Source: Isoetes taiwanensis
Taxonomy: Eukaryota > Streptophyta > Lycopodiopsida > Isoetales > Isoetaceae
Direction: 5' to 3'
DNA: 64,000 bases
Assembly (NCBI GenBank): GCA_021234155.1
Contig: JAJEKV010000046.1
Coordinates: 2,723,258-2,787,257, forward strand
A program made the position numbers and the translations under genes. Position 1 is the first letter of the stretch. Every line of letters begins with the position of its first letter. A model generated the notes under the pieces. The model was not told the DNA's origin. It made no database searches and was given only the letters and a program-made list of their open reading frames with translations. This document shows, piece after piece, positions 50,779 to 63,329 of the stretch.

Positions 50779-52857
50779 GCTGTACTCATATGGGCTAATG
50801 GACTTTGAACTAAAATATTATGAGCCAAGCACTTGATTCCTACATAAAGTAAAGGATGAATAGCATTTATAGACATAGTTCAGTGACACATATAAAGAGA
50901 CATACCCCTGCCATAGTTCATCTCTTCCATATCCAGTGTATACTAGCACATCAGAACCTAAGTTCTATGCCCACCAAGGGGCTTGTATTTATGTTGTGGT
51001 TACTTTAAAGGCAAGGTAAGACACCACAAAGTTTCAATCTTGCTGTTCAGCTTGGTTCCAGGGATTTAGATTTTCACGTGGATAATGCGAACCACGCGTG
51101 GAGGCAGATTTCAAGATCTTTACTTTGAAGAAGGATAGGAAGCCAGGGCCGTAGCATTGTTTTCTGGTTGCTTTTCTTGGTTTTGCATGTGCCTGCACAT
51201 GCTTTCCATGCTTGACTATGTATTTTTTTGTATATATACGTCGTTGTATATGTGTATGTATGGAGGATTATTATGACTATATGAGGAATTAACTTGCAGA
51301 CCAGACCAATTTACCATGCATATCTGTGTAACAAACCATATTGTGGATTTTCTAGTAAGTTGCATACGTTGCAGAGAAATAAAGCTACTTTCATAATAGC
51401 CCTCCCTTGAATGGCGGTTCTACAGTGCAGGCTCTACAGTGCAGGCATCATATTTGCAAATGTTATTAAGTGCATGTGTGCGCCAAGCAAATGGCAGGGT
51501 CACATTTCAGCATGACTATATTGCAACATTGAGCTCTTCAGCATGCCAGTGATAACAGTTTTGGCATATGCCCGTTGAAGGTTGATGAAATTCAGTTGTC
51601 AATCATGGCCTGCCATCTTCTTGTAGCATTTGGTTAAAAGATCAAAGCAGGAATGTGGACTGTTGTTAACATCAAAAAATGACTCTTGGTTGTGAAACGC
51701 ACATAGATCCACTCCGAACCCCACGGCAGAGTAATCCGAAATGCTTCAAATATTTGAAAGGAAACATAACACTCAATTAGGAGGACTTATGGGCAAGGGA
51801 ACCCAACGGCAGAGTAATCCGAAATGCTTCAAATTCTTGGAAGGAAACATAACACTCAATTACTTGAAACATAGGAGGACGAGTTGATGATGCTTTGATA
51901 CATCGTTTGGGAGATGTATGGAAGATTTAAAAAACTTATTGAGACATGTCAATGGTACCCTAGGTTTCCCATTATTTTAACCCTCACTCAAGGTGGATAT
52001 TGCATCTGGAACGCATGAATAACTTGTGTTCTCGCTTTGTTGGTCCAGATGGGAGTGTACACGCGTATACACGCATGAAATCTAATTTGTACATGCAAAA
52101 AGTGAAGAATGGACATCTAAGGTATTGAAATGGTGATTGGCATACTTGAAATTTCATATATTTCTAAAAGAATCTTTCTTGTAATGGTTGGTTTGACCTG
52201 AAATTTCATAAATTTCTAAAAGAGTCTTTCTTGTAATGGCTGGTTTGTTTCTGGATGCAAAGAAAGAGCCTCAGGTGGGAACAAATAAAATTAGAATACA
52301 ACGCCCTAATGAAGAAGGAAAGATTGGATCTGCTTAGTTTCAAACAAGATGGCGTCCAAAGAACTAATTAAAGCATCAGGTCAGAAACCTAGAAGTATCC
52401 TCTCTTAGAAGTACCTCTGGCTTTTTATAAATCAAGCATCTAAGCTTTGACACATGACAAATGCACCATCTGATAAAAAAGTGTATAAAGGTATGTAGCA
52501 GAAATTCTGTATTTAAGGAAGGTTTTATACCAACTTTCGCATCCATATGGTTGGAACAGAATAATATTAATGATTACATGATTGATTTTAATGATCACTA
52601 GCCTTTACTCAACTTTCCTAGATCAAAGCCAACCCAAATTTGTAGTCTAATACGAGAGAACTTGGAGTACTATAATTGGAGGCACTATCGGTTTTAATTC
52701 TTTATGAAAAGGTATGGTCTTTTCTCCTTCTAGTTTTCTTCTACTAACTATGCACTGGAACACATCCATACGACTACGAGTGACGACGGGCTGAAAATCA
52801 CTATATGCAATGCAGAACAATAGTCGCAGAGCGGAGCTGTATGATTGGGCTTATTAG
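50779..52857. other. Intergenic with two local duplications
   Basis: CGGCAGAGTAATCCGAAATG and the following 40 bases occur at 51724-51779 and again at 51806-51861. GAAATTTCATATATTTCTAA and following occur at 52147-52194 and, slightly changed, at 52200-52248. No supported gene. Confidence 0.5.
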
Positions 52858-53200
52858 TTGCACCTATTCAAGGTCTTAATGGAGCCTAGTAGTGTCCCTC
52901 GTTACATGGAATGCCTTGGAGCAGGTGCAGGGGGCAACACAGTCCCATATCAAATTCTGTTGCAGGAGACGGGTTTCTTGGCTATTCAAAGCTTGGCCCT
53001 TGATCGTCACATTGTCTATTTTCAGAAGGTGGTCAATATGGACGATGCTCGTCTCCCTAACCTATTTTATATCACGGCAATGGGGCCGCAACGCCTCATG
53101 GCCTGCTGGAGGGAAAAGAGAGCTCAATAGTTGGTTAGATGGAATGTGTAGGAGCACAAGTGCATACATATGCAAGCAGAGGCAGATTGCCATAGCTTGA
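52858..53200 (+). pseudogene. Possible non-LTR retrotransposon remnant
   Basis: Plus-strand frames include MECLGAGAGGNTVPYQILLQ, ALDRHIVYFQKVVNMDDARL and PNLFYITAMGPQR, followed in another frame by SWLDGMCRS. The string RHI..F..V..MDDARLPN..Y recalls a segment near the C-terminus of reverse-transcriptase ORFs in plant non-LTR elements. I recall this only by pattern. There is no YxDD box or endonuclease in the vicinity. Frames are broken. Confidence 0.3.
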
Positions 53201-53466
53201 GGCAATATCTTGACACTTGCTTCCGCAATAAGCTATGGGATGTCAGTGCCGTTGAATAGGTCAAGACAGCACACTATCAGCGCCACATAAATCCCACATT
53301 GGAACGGGGGCCGCAATGTTACCTGCGTACCCATTTGCTTATGAAAAGGCGCAGACTCATTGCCTCCATTCACGCAAGGGTACACCATCTCCGAATTGAG
53401 ACGGGCAGATAGATTGGTGAGCCACAACAGAACAGACTTTGTCAATGTTGCCAAATGGGAGTCATT

Positions 53467-53704
53467 GAGGATGAATCTCATACCCCTCAAAGCTGCTGTG
53501 TCATACCCTTCAAAGCTGCCCAGCATATGATCAAATCCGAATGCGCTATGCTGAATCTCATACCCTTCAAAGCTGCCCAACATATGATCAAATCCGAACA
53601 TGCTATCTTGCCGAAGTTGGTGGGGCCGGCTACCATAACGCTATTTGAATCTCATACCCTTCAAAGATGCCCAACACATGATCAAAATCCGAACGCGCTA
53701 TACT
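53467..53704 (+). repeat. Minisatellite, unit about 53 bp
   Basis: AATCTCATACCCTTCAAAGC with TGCCCAACATATGATCAAAT and CCGAA recurs three times in full (53489-53545, 53550-53605, 53647-53703), with an earlier partial copy at 53473. The unit also occurs with insertions between copies. Confidence 0.8.
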
Positions 53705-54029
53705 GAGCTGGTCAGGCCTGATCAGCCGCTACATGTGACATTGAGCACGACTTCCGTACGGATGCTAGGATCATACCTTTAGGAGGTCATGGATATGCAA
53801 AATCAGCGGGCTGCCTGACCGACAATAATTGGATCAGATCTTGGCCATTCAGCAGCTTCTAGAGCATTCTGGTCTAATTTCTAGATCATTTCATCCTCAT
53901 CTTTAAAAAATTAAAACAGAAGTGGAAATCGAACCCTTGCTCCATAGGGTTGAACCCCTCCAAACCCCCAATGCCAACCACTAAGGGGCAGACATCGGTC
54001 ATGTCATATTTGTTTTTTTTATTATCCAT
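53705..54029. other. Spacer between minisatellite and satellite array
   Basis: No ORF or repeat is recognised. Confidence 0.4.
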
Positions 54030-54840
54030 AAGGCTATAGCTTCCAAGAAAGCTCTAGAATGTTCTAGATAGTTCTAGAGTGTTCTAAACTATTCTAAAAT
54101 TTTCTAGGAAGTTTTAGAATGACACCTCAACCTGAAATAAAAGTTGCTAAGAATAGTAAATTTTGAGAAATTTCTAATAATAGTAACTTTTTGCCAGAAT
54201 GTAAGGGAATCTAAAGGAATGTTCTAGAAAGTTCGAGAATGAGCTTTGATTGGTCAACTAGCATAAATAAGCACCTCAACCTAAGATAGAAAAAAGTTCC
54301 TAAAAATAGTAACTTTTTGTTGAATCTAAGAGAATCTAATTGCATGTCATAAAATATAAGGGAATATTCTAGAAAGTTCTAGAATGAGCTTTGATTGATC
54401 AATTAGCATGGATAAACACCTCAACCTAAAATAGAAGTTGTTAAGAATAATATATTTTGAAAAGTTCATAAAAATAGTGACTTTTTGCTGGAATCTAAGG
54501 GAATCTAATAGAATGTCATAAAATAAAAGTTGCTAAGAATAGTAAATTTTGAAAAGTTTTTGAAAATAGTAACTTTTTGCTAGAATGTAAGGGAATCAAT
54601 GCGGAGAAGAGTAGGGTAGCTCTTGTCCGAGGCGGGCCCTTTGTTGCATCACAGCAGGTCTAGAAACTTAGTCCTCCTCTCCTGTAGTATCCTATGGAGA
54701 AGAAGTTGAGAGGGGTTCTAAGAGTACTAGGCTCAGAGTATGGACTTCTATTCATGGATCAGAGAAGTGGTAGCAGTTCCATACTCGACTGTATGTATAT
54801 AAATGGTTTATCATTCGAATATAATACAGATTCTTGCCTT

Positions 54841-54874
<34 letters not shown>

Positions 54875-56170
54875 TAAGGGAATCTAAGGGAATGGTCTAT
54901 AAAGTTCGAGGATGAGCTTTGACTGGTTAACTAACATAGGTAAGCACCTTAACCTAAAATAGAAGTTGCTAGGAATAGTTTATTTTAAAAAGTTCCTACA
55001 AAACAGTAACTTTTGTTGGAATCTAAAAGAATCTAAGGGAATCTAATGGAATGTCATAACATCTAAGGGAATGTTCTTGAAAGTCAACCAGCATGGATAA
55101 GCACCTCAAACTAAAACAGAAGTTGCTAAGAATAGTAAATTTTGAAAAGTTCCTAAAAATAGTAACTTTTTGTTGGAATCTAAGGGAATCTAATTGAATG
55201 TCATAAAATGTAGGGGAATGTTCTAGAAAGTTCTAGAATGAGCTTTGATTGATCAACTAGCATGGATAAACACCTTAAACTAAAATAGAAATTGCTAAGA
55301 ATAATACATTTTGAAAAGTTCTTAAAAATAGTAATTTTTTTTGGAATCCAAGGGAATCTAAGGGAATGTCATAAAATAAAAGTTGGTACGAATAATAAAC
55401 TTTGAAAAATTTCTAAAAATAGTAATCTTTTGCTATAATGTAAGGGAATCTAATGGAATGTCATAAAATCTAAGGGAATATTCTAGAAAATTTGAGAATG
55501 TGCTTTGACTGGTCAACTAGCATGGATAAGCACCCCAACCTAAAAAAGAAGTTGCTAAGAATAGTACATTTTAAAAAGTTCCTAAAAATGGTAACTTCTT
55601 GCTAGAATCTAAGGGAATCTAATAGAATGTCATAGAATCTAAGGGATTATTTTAGAAAGTTCTAACATGAGCTTTGACTAGTCCACTAGCATGAATAAGC
55701 ACCTCAACCTAAAATAGAAGTTACTAAGAATAGTAAATATTGAGAAGTCCATAAAAATAGTAACTTTTGAGTGGAATCTAATAGAATTTAAGGGAATCTT
55801 CATAAAATCCAAGGGAACCTCATAAACCCTAGGGGAATCTTAGGGAATCTCATAAAATCTAATGGAATGTAAGGTAATCTTAGAGAATCTAAGGGTACCT
55901 TCATTGAATCTAAGGAAATCTAAGGGAATTTTCATAGAATCTAAGGCAATCTCACAAAATCTAAGAGAATCTGAGAGAATTAATGGAATCTCATAAAATT
56001 TAAGAGAATTTAAGTTCTAAAATGAGCTTTGACTGGTCAACAAGCATGGATAAGCACCTCAACTAAAATAGAAGATGTTAAGAATAGTAGCTTTTGAAAA
56101 GTCCCTAAAAATAGTAACTTTTGGCTGGAATTTAATAAAATCTAAGAAAATCTAGAGGAGAATCTTCATA
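54030..56170 (+). repeat. Satellite-like array, at least eight degenerate monomers
   Basis: The recurring anchor GAGCTTTGACTGGTCAACTA followed by GCATGGATAAGCACCTCAAC is found near 54241, 54387, 54913, 55090, 55240, 55501, 55669 and 56025. Around it recur AAGTTGCTAAGAATAGTAAA, AAAAATAGTAACTTTTTGCT and runs of AAGGGAATCTAAGGGAATCT. Spacing varies from about 150 to 350 bp because the GGAATCTAA run expands and contracts. The content is over 65% A+T by eye. No coding potential is seen. Confidence 0.85.
54598..54870 (+). mobile_element. Poly(A) retroposon inserted in the satellite
   Basis: A 273-bp sequence unlike the satellite ends in a run of about 30 A. It is flanked by a 14-bp direct repeat, AATGTAAGGGAATC, at 54584-54597 and 54871-54884. 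The 5' part is GC-richer (AGGCGGGCCCTTTG). No clear tRNA A or B box was found, so it is either a SINE of unknown origin or a truncated processed transcript. Insertion by LINE machinery is inferred from tail and duplication. Confidence 0.85.
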
Positions 56171-56290
56171 AACTCTTAGAAAACTGGAACATTCACAACT
56201 TGTATGTCACTATATAGATGTTTACATCAGGCTCGCATTTGCTTATACAATTTGCGATCCTGGCCGTCAAAGACTCAGATGAGCGGCCGA

Positions 56291-56421
56291 GATTGCCTGG
56301 TGGAGATTGACATATTTGGGGCGATCTAGACCGTTAGTTGAGATGAGGTGGACAGTCCAGATTGGCTGGTTGTGATTGACATATTTGGGTGCATCTAGAC
56401 CATCAGTTGAGATGATATGGA
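56291..56421 (+). repeat. Tandem duplication of a 63-68 bp unit
   Basis: GATTGCCTGGTGGAGATTGA and the rest of the unit, through GTTGAGATGAGGTGGAC, is repeated from 56359 with few differences. Confidence 0.8.
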
Positions 56422-57472
56422 CGATTATACAAGAATTTAACACTAGCTCCCCAGCACACTTTAGACTCCGGATGTTGGACGTAAATATTGTCGTTCGTAT
56501 GATCTATGTTATTGATCTAGAATGTAAGTATATTTCTTCTGGCACCTCTGGGAGTTGAATCCAAATATGATTGTCGGTGTGGGACTCACGGTGTAGGAGG
56601 GGCAGCAATTCCCTAGGGCACGAGTGTCCCACCTAATCGTCAGCATGGAATGTAAATATCTCTAATACAGGTTGCATTAGAAAAAGATACTAGGATGATA
56701 AAGATTGGATTTACAATCTTCAGACCATGTATTTCTTGTGATTCAAATAGATAGGTTATAACATGAGCCAACAAACCCGGCCAGAAATATGTGTATGCCA
56801 GGAACACGAGCATTCTTTTTTGAGACTCGACCTCAAATGAAAAGCCATTTGTAATAATATACCTTCTCTACCTCTACCATAGATGCACATATTACATGTT
56901 TCGACTTCATAACAATGGCTTCATTGTGACTTCATTATAAAGTTTAGGCACATCTTAATTTACCATAGGCCATAGATATATTTGTATTCTCTCAACAATG
57001 ATGGTTATTGCTCATTGACCTTGTGACCATCCGTAAGTGATTCATGTTTATATCTCCTTCAACGAGCAAAATTCTTGCGAAATGTCATGGAATTGATCAA
57101 AATCATTTTAACATCTTAAATAACACTCGCATGCTAGTTATGAACAAGCCTTATATTATGTTCATTATTTTCTTGGACAGTGACCACAAGTTGTTGCAAG
57201 GTCGGTTACGTTTCTGCATATGCAATTTCTGTACATGCTTTTCCAGTATGTATGCAAGCGCTCTGCATTTTATTATCTGCACGTATCAGAATGCATGTAG
57301 CATATGTTCACATAAGGAATGACAACTGAGTTTTAAGTTCGATTCAACATTGCTTCCAAGTATTTCTTAATATTCTTTTTATCAATCATTCATTCCCGTA
57401 GATTCTTTAAATAGGTGATACAAAGAATTTCTGTTGTTTGATGACATCAAGAATTACAGTGGAATGTGTAGA
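56422..57472. other. Intergenic, 3' of the GT31 gene
   Basis: No supported gene; short frames only. It likely includes the 3' untranslated region of the minus-strand gene ending at 57473. Confidence 0.5.
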
Positions 57473-59460
57473 CTAATCAGCAAGCGTAGGAGACTTCGAA
57501 CATATGTCCATGTGATGCAGCTCTCGAAGCTTTTCTGCAGCATTACATAGTCCTGCAAACACAAATATTAAGCAAGATTGCTCAATAAACGTCATCAATT
57601 ACTCATTACCTGAACATTTTGGGATGTCCCAAACAGCAATAGAATCTGCCGTGCAACTGGGTTGACAGATTGCCCGATTATCCTCATGTTCCACATTCAT
57701 TGCCAGCATCCAAGCTCCAATTGTCACATCCTCGTTGCTGAACATTCTAAAACTGCAAGAGAAATACTCACACGTCAATTAATGGCGCAAGCCAACAAAT
57801 ACCCACAAAGTAGCACGTAAATACAGGAAACTACTTGTGTGAAAAAATGTGGCTTGCACGTATTATTGCTGCAAAGGATTGCGATATACCACTGTTTCAG
57901 ACAGCTTGAAAACCTAATCCTAACAGTTCCGCTAGCTGCCTTTTTGATACATGAGAAATAAGCTTCTAAATGATGTTAAAGAACTGAAATGAGACCTTCT
58001 TGTGCTCAAATCACTCTACCATGTTTTATGCTAAATACCTGTTACTCTTCATAGTTGTCAAGCCTGAGACCACCTCTGCAGACAGGGCATATATTGGACC
58101 ATATGCATGATAAAAGTACTCACTCCCCAATAAATACCCCAATGGCTCATACCTGCAACATATCGTCATGAACTATAGTAAAGAATCTCTTCTTGCATTT
58201 TTTTAAAACCTCATAAATACTTACCACTTCTGTCTTGGATCTGTTATAACAGGACCTTTCTTCATACATCCCAAGTACGTCCTAGAAGCTGATCTGTCCT
58301 TGGCTAGCAACGTTGCCAGCCGATCTAATAGTACACAAAACAATAAGAAAATTTTGCTACTTATCCCGAAATTATACAAACTAAAGGAATACCTGGACGT
58401 AAATATATATCATCATCAGCCTTCACATAGAAGTCTGCATCAAAAAGCTGATACGCTGCTTTAAAAAAAGCCAACCTGAAACAAGATATTTACTCCTGAA
58501 CAATCATACTTGCTTGCTCAAACACATAAAATGTTGCATAGCTTACGTTTTAAATGTGAGCTTGTGGTAATCTTCATCAACATCTATACGAATAAAATCC
58601 TTGTATATCTTAATTTCTTTCTCAAGTTCTGCCATTTTTGTAGCATCTGGTGTATGTCCAATTACAAACCTGATTGCCAAACCTGTTGACTGCTCCAAAC
58701 TATAAAAAACAAAAAGAACACAACTCAAATCTAACACAAATCTTGAACTCATCCTGGTTAAGACAGCAGAATCATTATTATGGTTTTTCTCTTTCATATA
58801 CAACTGTACATGCCTAAGATTTTAAAAGATAATGTCTTAAATCTTGCACCCTTGATATAGGCTTCGGCGCATATGAATGCAACCAATAATCGTCAGTAGG
58901 TTGCTTAACATTAATTAGTACTAGAAAAGAATTAACTGACATTTTATAATCTGCTCAATAGCTGCATGATCTCATCTTTAGCTTCAAAACTTACTGTTTT
59001 GCTTAAAATTTTAGACACTTCAAAATCACAGTTTCACGTACCTTGATAAGCCTTCCGGTGAAGAGGGCATCCATGTATCTCTCAATGCCTTCCGCCTTTC
59101 ATACGATCCAAAACCTGTTTGAATCCCAACTACTCCAAGAACTTTAGGTCTTGATTCAGTATTCTGTTCCAAGCTATCACCTTTATCATCATCTGTTCGA
59201 TTAACATTGAAAGGATTTTGTTGAATCTTCCCACTATTCCAGGCCTCAGAGCTACGGTATGTGTCCTCAACACCCCTGCGCCCTAGAGCTATAGTTCCAG
59301 ACCTGGCTGGAAATCTGGGCAATGCAAAAAGAAGAACAGCAATCAAAATAATTAAAAATACTACGAAGACAAATCTTCCAGTGCTACAGATAGATCGAGA
59401 ACGCCGAATACGAAGCTTAAGCTGTGGAAGCTTCCGACCAACTGAAGGTGAGGAAGGCAT
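57473..59460 (-). CDS. GT31 beta-1,3-galactosyltransferase-like protein
   Basis: Seven exons on the minus strand join in frame with GT-AG borders: 59042-59460, 58547-58699, 58393-58475, 58225-58324, 58039-58152, 57610-57752 and 57473-57552, giving 363 residues. This is a type II Golgi protein: a basic cytosolic start, a membrane anchor at about residues 30-48 ([19 protein letters not shown]), then stem and catalytic domain. Family motifs include [20 protein letters not shown] with [30 protein letters not shown], the metal-binding ADDDIYLRP (Asp211-213), [39 protein letters not shown] and a C-terminal [11 protein letters not shown]. It lacks the galectin domain of hydroxyproline galactosyltransferases and resembles the short plant members (Arabidopsis At1g53290 type). 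The likely role is adding beta-1,3-galactose to glycans. One N-glycosylation site (NRT, 87-89) lies in the stem. Confidence 0.93.
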
Positions 59461-62400
59461 TGCAAAATCTGGCTAAAAGCTCCTGTACAAGATGAACCAT
59501 TTGCTAGGATCTGGATCGCCCAGGTGGGTGAGAGGCTAGTTCCAAAAAACTATTTTTTGCCGGATTTGGTGACCAACCATAGCGGATGCACTGGCAGTAA
59601 ATTCATTCCAAAAACTCGAACAAAGGAATAAAAGGCCCCAATTCAAATATAGGACATGAGTCGAATTGCGCTTTGCCCTTTATAAAAGGTGTCTAAAAAG
59701 GTAAGGTGTGGGTCCAATTAGACATGTATTAGTATAATAATGGGCATTTTGACTAATACGTAAAACAACATTTGTTGAAACTTCGTGCATGTGGTAGTAG
59801 TAATTTGCATGCGAACATAGTAATTTCAACAAAAGTCAATTTAAGTGGTTTTAAATAGGTGAGGTTAGTCTTATAAAACAAAACCTCTTCCAATTTAAGG
59901 AAGGCGCTTTTATGCAAAAACACTCATAATCGTTTGACAACCCGAAACTAGAAAGAAGGGATTGCAATTTGCAACCGGATGAAAAGAGGATTACTAATGC
60001 AACTTTGGGACAACAAATCCATGAGATCAAAATCAAGATCGAATTTGAGCATATCACGTGCCCAAAGTCAAATTAGATCACTCTACATTTTTAACACACC
60101 TCATTTGAAGGACACTTAATAAAAAACAAAAAGCTTGAGGGTTGATGAAACTCCCATTTCTACAATGCATGTGTGTTGACCAAAGGCTAAATTATAGAAA
60201 CAAAGGGCATTTTTTGTGGAGATGTAGAACATTATTTTGTAATCTCGAAATCATTGTCTATAATTGTGGAATGATCAATAAAGAAATGGTGGAAACAAGA
60301 AAGGAACTAAGGATTTCAATAGAATGAAAAAACAAGATGCTAACGCATCAATGGGTTGCCCGTTGAAAGACCCAATGATGCATCCACAACTAGGCATCAT
60401 TATAATCATCTATGCCCATTAAGAAATGTTGGGTTTACATAATGCACAAGATGTTTATTGCAAAGTCCCATACTTTGCCATAATCAATTGTTTGGCTTAT
60501 TTAACTTACTTTACAGTGTAATTCATACTTATGCTTCTAACCCATTGTTGCCTGGCTATAGCAGGCAACATGTACAAGGATCCTGAGCAATATCACAGGC
60601 AAACAACTTGAAGACCAAGAGTACTGAGACCAAGAGACTTGAAGACAAAGATGCTGATGAAGAACCCAAAGGATGACTTTAAGTCAAGACACAAGTTCAC
60701 AACTCAACTCCAAGGATTGAATGCATTTTCTAGCTCTGAAGGCACTTGTGAAGTTTGGAAGACCCCTGTGAAGATGGCAAGCTATGATATGGTACTTATC
60801 CTTCTCATATTCTAAAGAATCTATATTTGCTTTTGTGCCATCACACCATCATCCTTATCCTATTTTCCTTCACCCTCATTGCCTTTTCACATCATATACC
60901 ATCATGTATTTCATGTATAACCATTTGTCTCATAGTTGACCTACCATGACCTAGGGCACATTGCCCAAGGAAGTTGTCAAATCTAAAAGTTGCCTAGCAT
61001 CGAACTCTATATCACCATTCTCATCTCATGCATTGCCATTCCATTGTCACACACTCCACACCAAGTAGCTAAAGCAAAACATATGTGCCAAGCACAAAAA
61101 AATACAAAAAACACAAAGATGCCTAGTCACACCTCCAAGTGACATGGCACGATGACTAAATGTACATGTCATCACCTCCAAAGCTACTTTGGTCCACTCA
61201 TCATTTGCTACCTCCATGTCTCATTCATCATGTTGCCACCTAAGCACCAAATTTCCACATCATCACATCACTCCACATCATCAAATGATGACTAGGCGAG
61301 TTTTAACCAAACTCAAAAATTGGTCAACCAAATGATCAAGCTACCTTGGGAAGTGAACCTACTAGCCTTGTTTACCCTAGTTGACCTATTTTCTATCCTT
61401 CCACTACATTTTCACCTATTGCCACCTCATCATCCATTTGGGCAAAATACCTTGTTTGACCAACACGTATCACATTGACCTTGCCCAGTCATTCATCTTT
61501 TTAACAAAAAAAATCAAAATATTATTTTTCCAAAATTTGTCCTTGCCATCTTGAAGCCCCCTTGAAAGTATGCCACCTGGCACAAAAAATCTCAAAAAGG
61601 ACCCTATATAGACCTTCAAATTTCATTTCTTGGGGAACCGGTGCCCCATGCCAAAAATGCAAAATTTTCCTATTCTACCCCCATCTATCTACCCTCTTAT
61701 CCTCTGCCTAAGTGGCGCCCCCCGGCATGCCAAGTCTAAAACACGAGCCGAGCTTGGCGTGGGAGGAGACCACGTGAATCAAGAAAATAGGATGTGGATC
61801 TCTATTTATACCTTGTCCCACTTTTCGATCGATGGTAGGCCATGGGATATATCATGCCTAACCCTAAAATTTGAATTTTCCAAGAAACCACCTTCAAGTT
61901 GAGCCTAACGGGTGATCATGGCATCTGTTGGCGGTTTTGTCCTACTCCATCGAAAGAACAACTTTGATTAAACCAAAACCGTAGCATTGATTGCGAATTT
62001 GCCAAGATCTAACCAAGAGGTGGGATTTTAAAGGGGTTTTGTTCCATTGAATTTTTCGAGAGGGCCATAAGCGGATTTGAAGACCGAGGGAACGTGAAGT
62101 CGGACGCCTACGAGCTTGTAGAAGATCCTCCTGCTTCGGAAATCAAAGTCTGAGGCATATGTGATGAAATATCCTTGAATCTTTTGGAACTTGAAATTTA
62201 TTTTGATTGAGTTGTTCTTGAATGCTCCAGTCGGGCATTCTTGAATAATCTGTGTTGTGAATTTGCTATTTTGACTTAATGAAAATCGGAATTTGGGAAA
62301 AGAATGTGTGAAAGTGTGATTGAAATCATTTTGCTATGCTTTGTCATTTACGCTTGAGCAAGAGGGAATTGAGCATAATACAAGTAGTGCTTGTGTAAGT

Positions 62401-63329
62401 CATTGTTAGAAAAAGAAAAAAAAAAAACAGAAATGTCCTGCAGGGCATAGGTCCTTTAAGAAAAAACTAAAAAATAGATCTTTTCTTTAAAACATCTATT
62501 AGTTTGGAAACATCTCTAGTATTCAGGCAACCATCAGAGGCATCAGTAGTGAGTATTGGGAGCAGAGAAAGCGAGAAAAGGGGAGTTGAGATTTAGACTG
62601 TAAGAATTACAGTCATTGCCATTGAAACTCAGGCAATGCATGTTACAGTAAGAATTTAGGCTTTGTTTGAACCAAATGAGCATATGCACGTGATCTACAG
62701 GAGCATACCTAGGTGTGGGAATTTGTTTCTACCACAGAAGATCATTGTTCGGCATTTGGCAAAATCGAGCTCACTGTCCAGGCCATTGACCAAAAATTGA
62801 CCCAGTCAGGAAGTTGATTTGAGGAAAATCTGTAAACACTTTGCTTGTAGACTTTTCACAACGAGTTCTTGGAGTTGGCTAGCATACTTTGGTAAAGATT
62901 TCAAGTGCTTTTGAGATAGATGCATGGTTTGGTGAATGTTTAAGTGCTGCTAGTTCCTTTTGCTTTAGGGACTCTAGTGGAATTGATATTTCCTTGCAAA
63001 GTCAGAAATGTTTTGCAGTGCAGATTGATCACCTCAAGTGATCTGGAGGTCCTGACCATCAAAACACCTTTGTAAGGCCCCGATTTGGAGACCACCGGGA
63101 TAATCTCCAACATTTTGGAGGTCCTACCGAGATCATCCCTCCCGGAAATCAAGAACTCACCGAAATAGAGAAAACATGCCTCCAAGTAGGAGAACCGAGT
63201 GACTCGAAGCTCCGTAACCTCGATCCCATTGGAATGCCAGTTCAAGCAATATGCCTCCTAATTTAACTTCCCCTCTTTGACCATTTTTTGAACTGAACTC
63301 GCCAATTACCCTCCTATTTTCGAGCCCAG
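59461..63329. other. Intergenic and probable 5' part of element D
   Basis: The first few hundred bases hold the GT31 promoter. TGTTGCCTG (60546-60554) and CAGGCAACA (60562-60570) are a perfect inverted pair around GCTATA(G). A TATA-like CCCTATATAGACC at 61601-61613 could be an LTR promoter for element D. No LTR pair can be shown, because only one end of element D is in the window. No other gene is supported. Confidence 0.35.
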
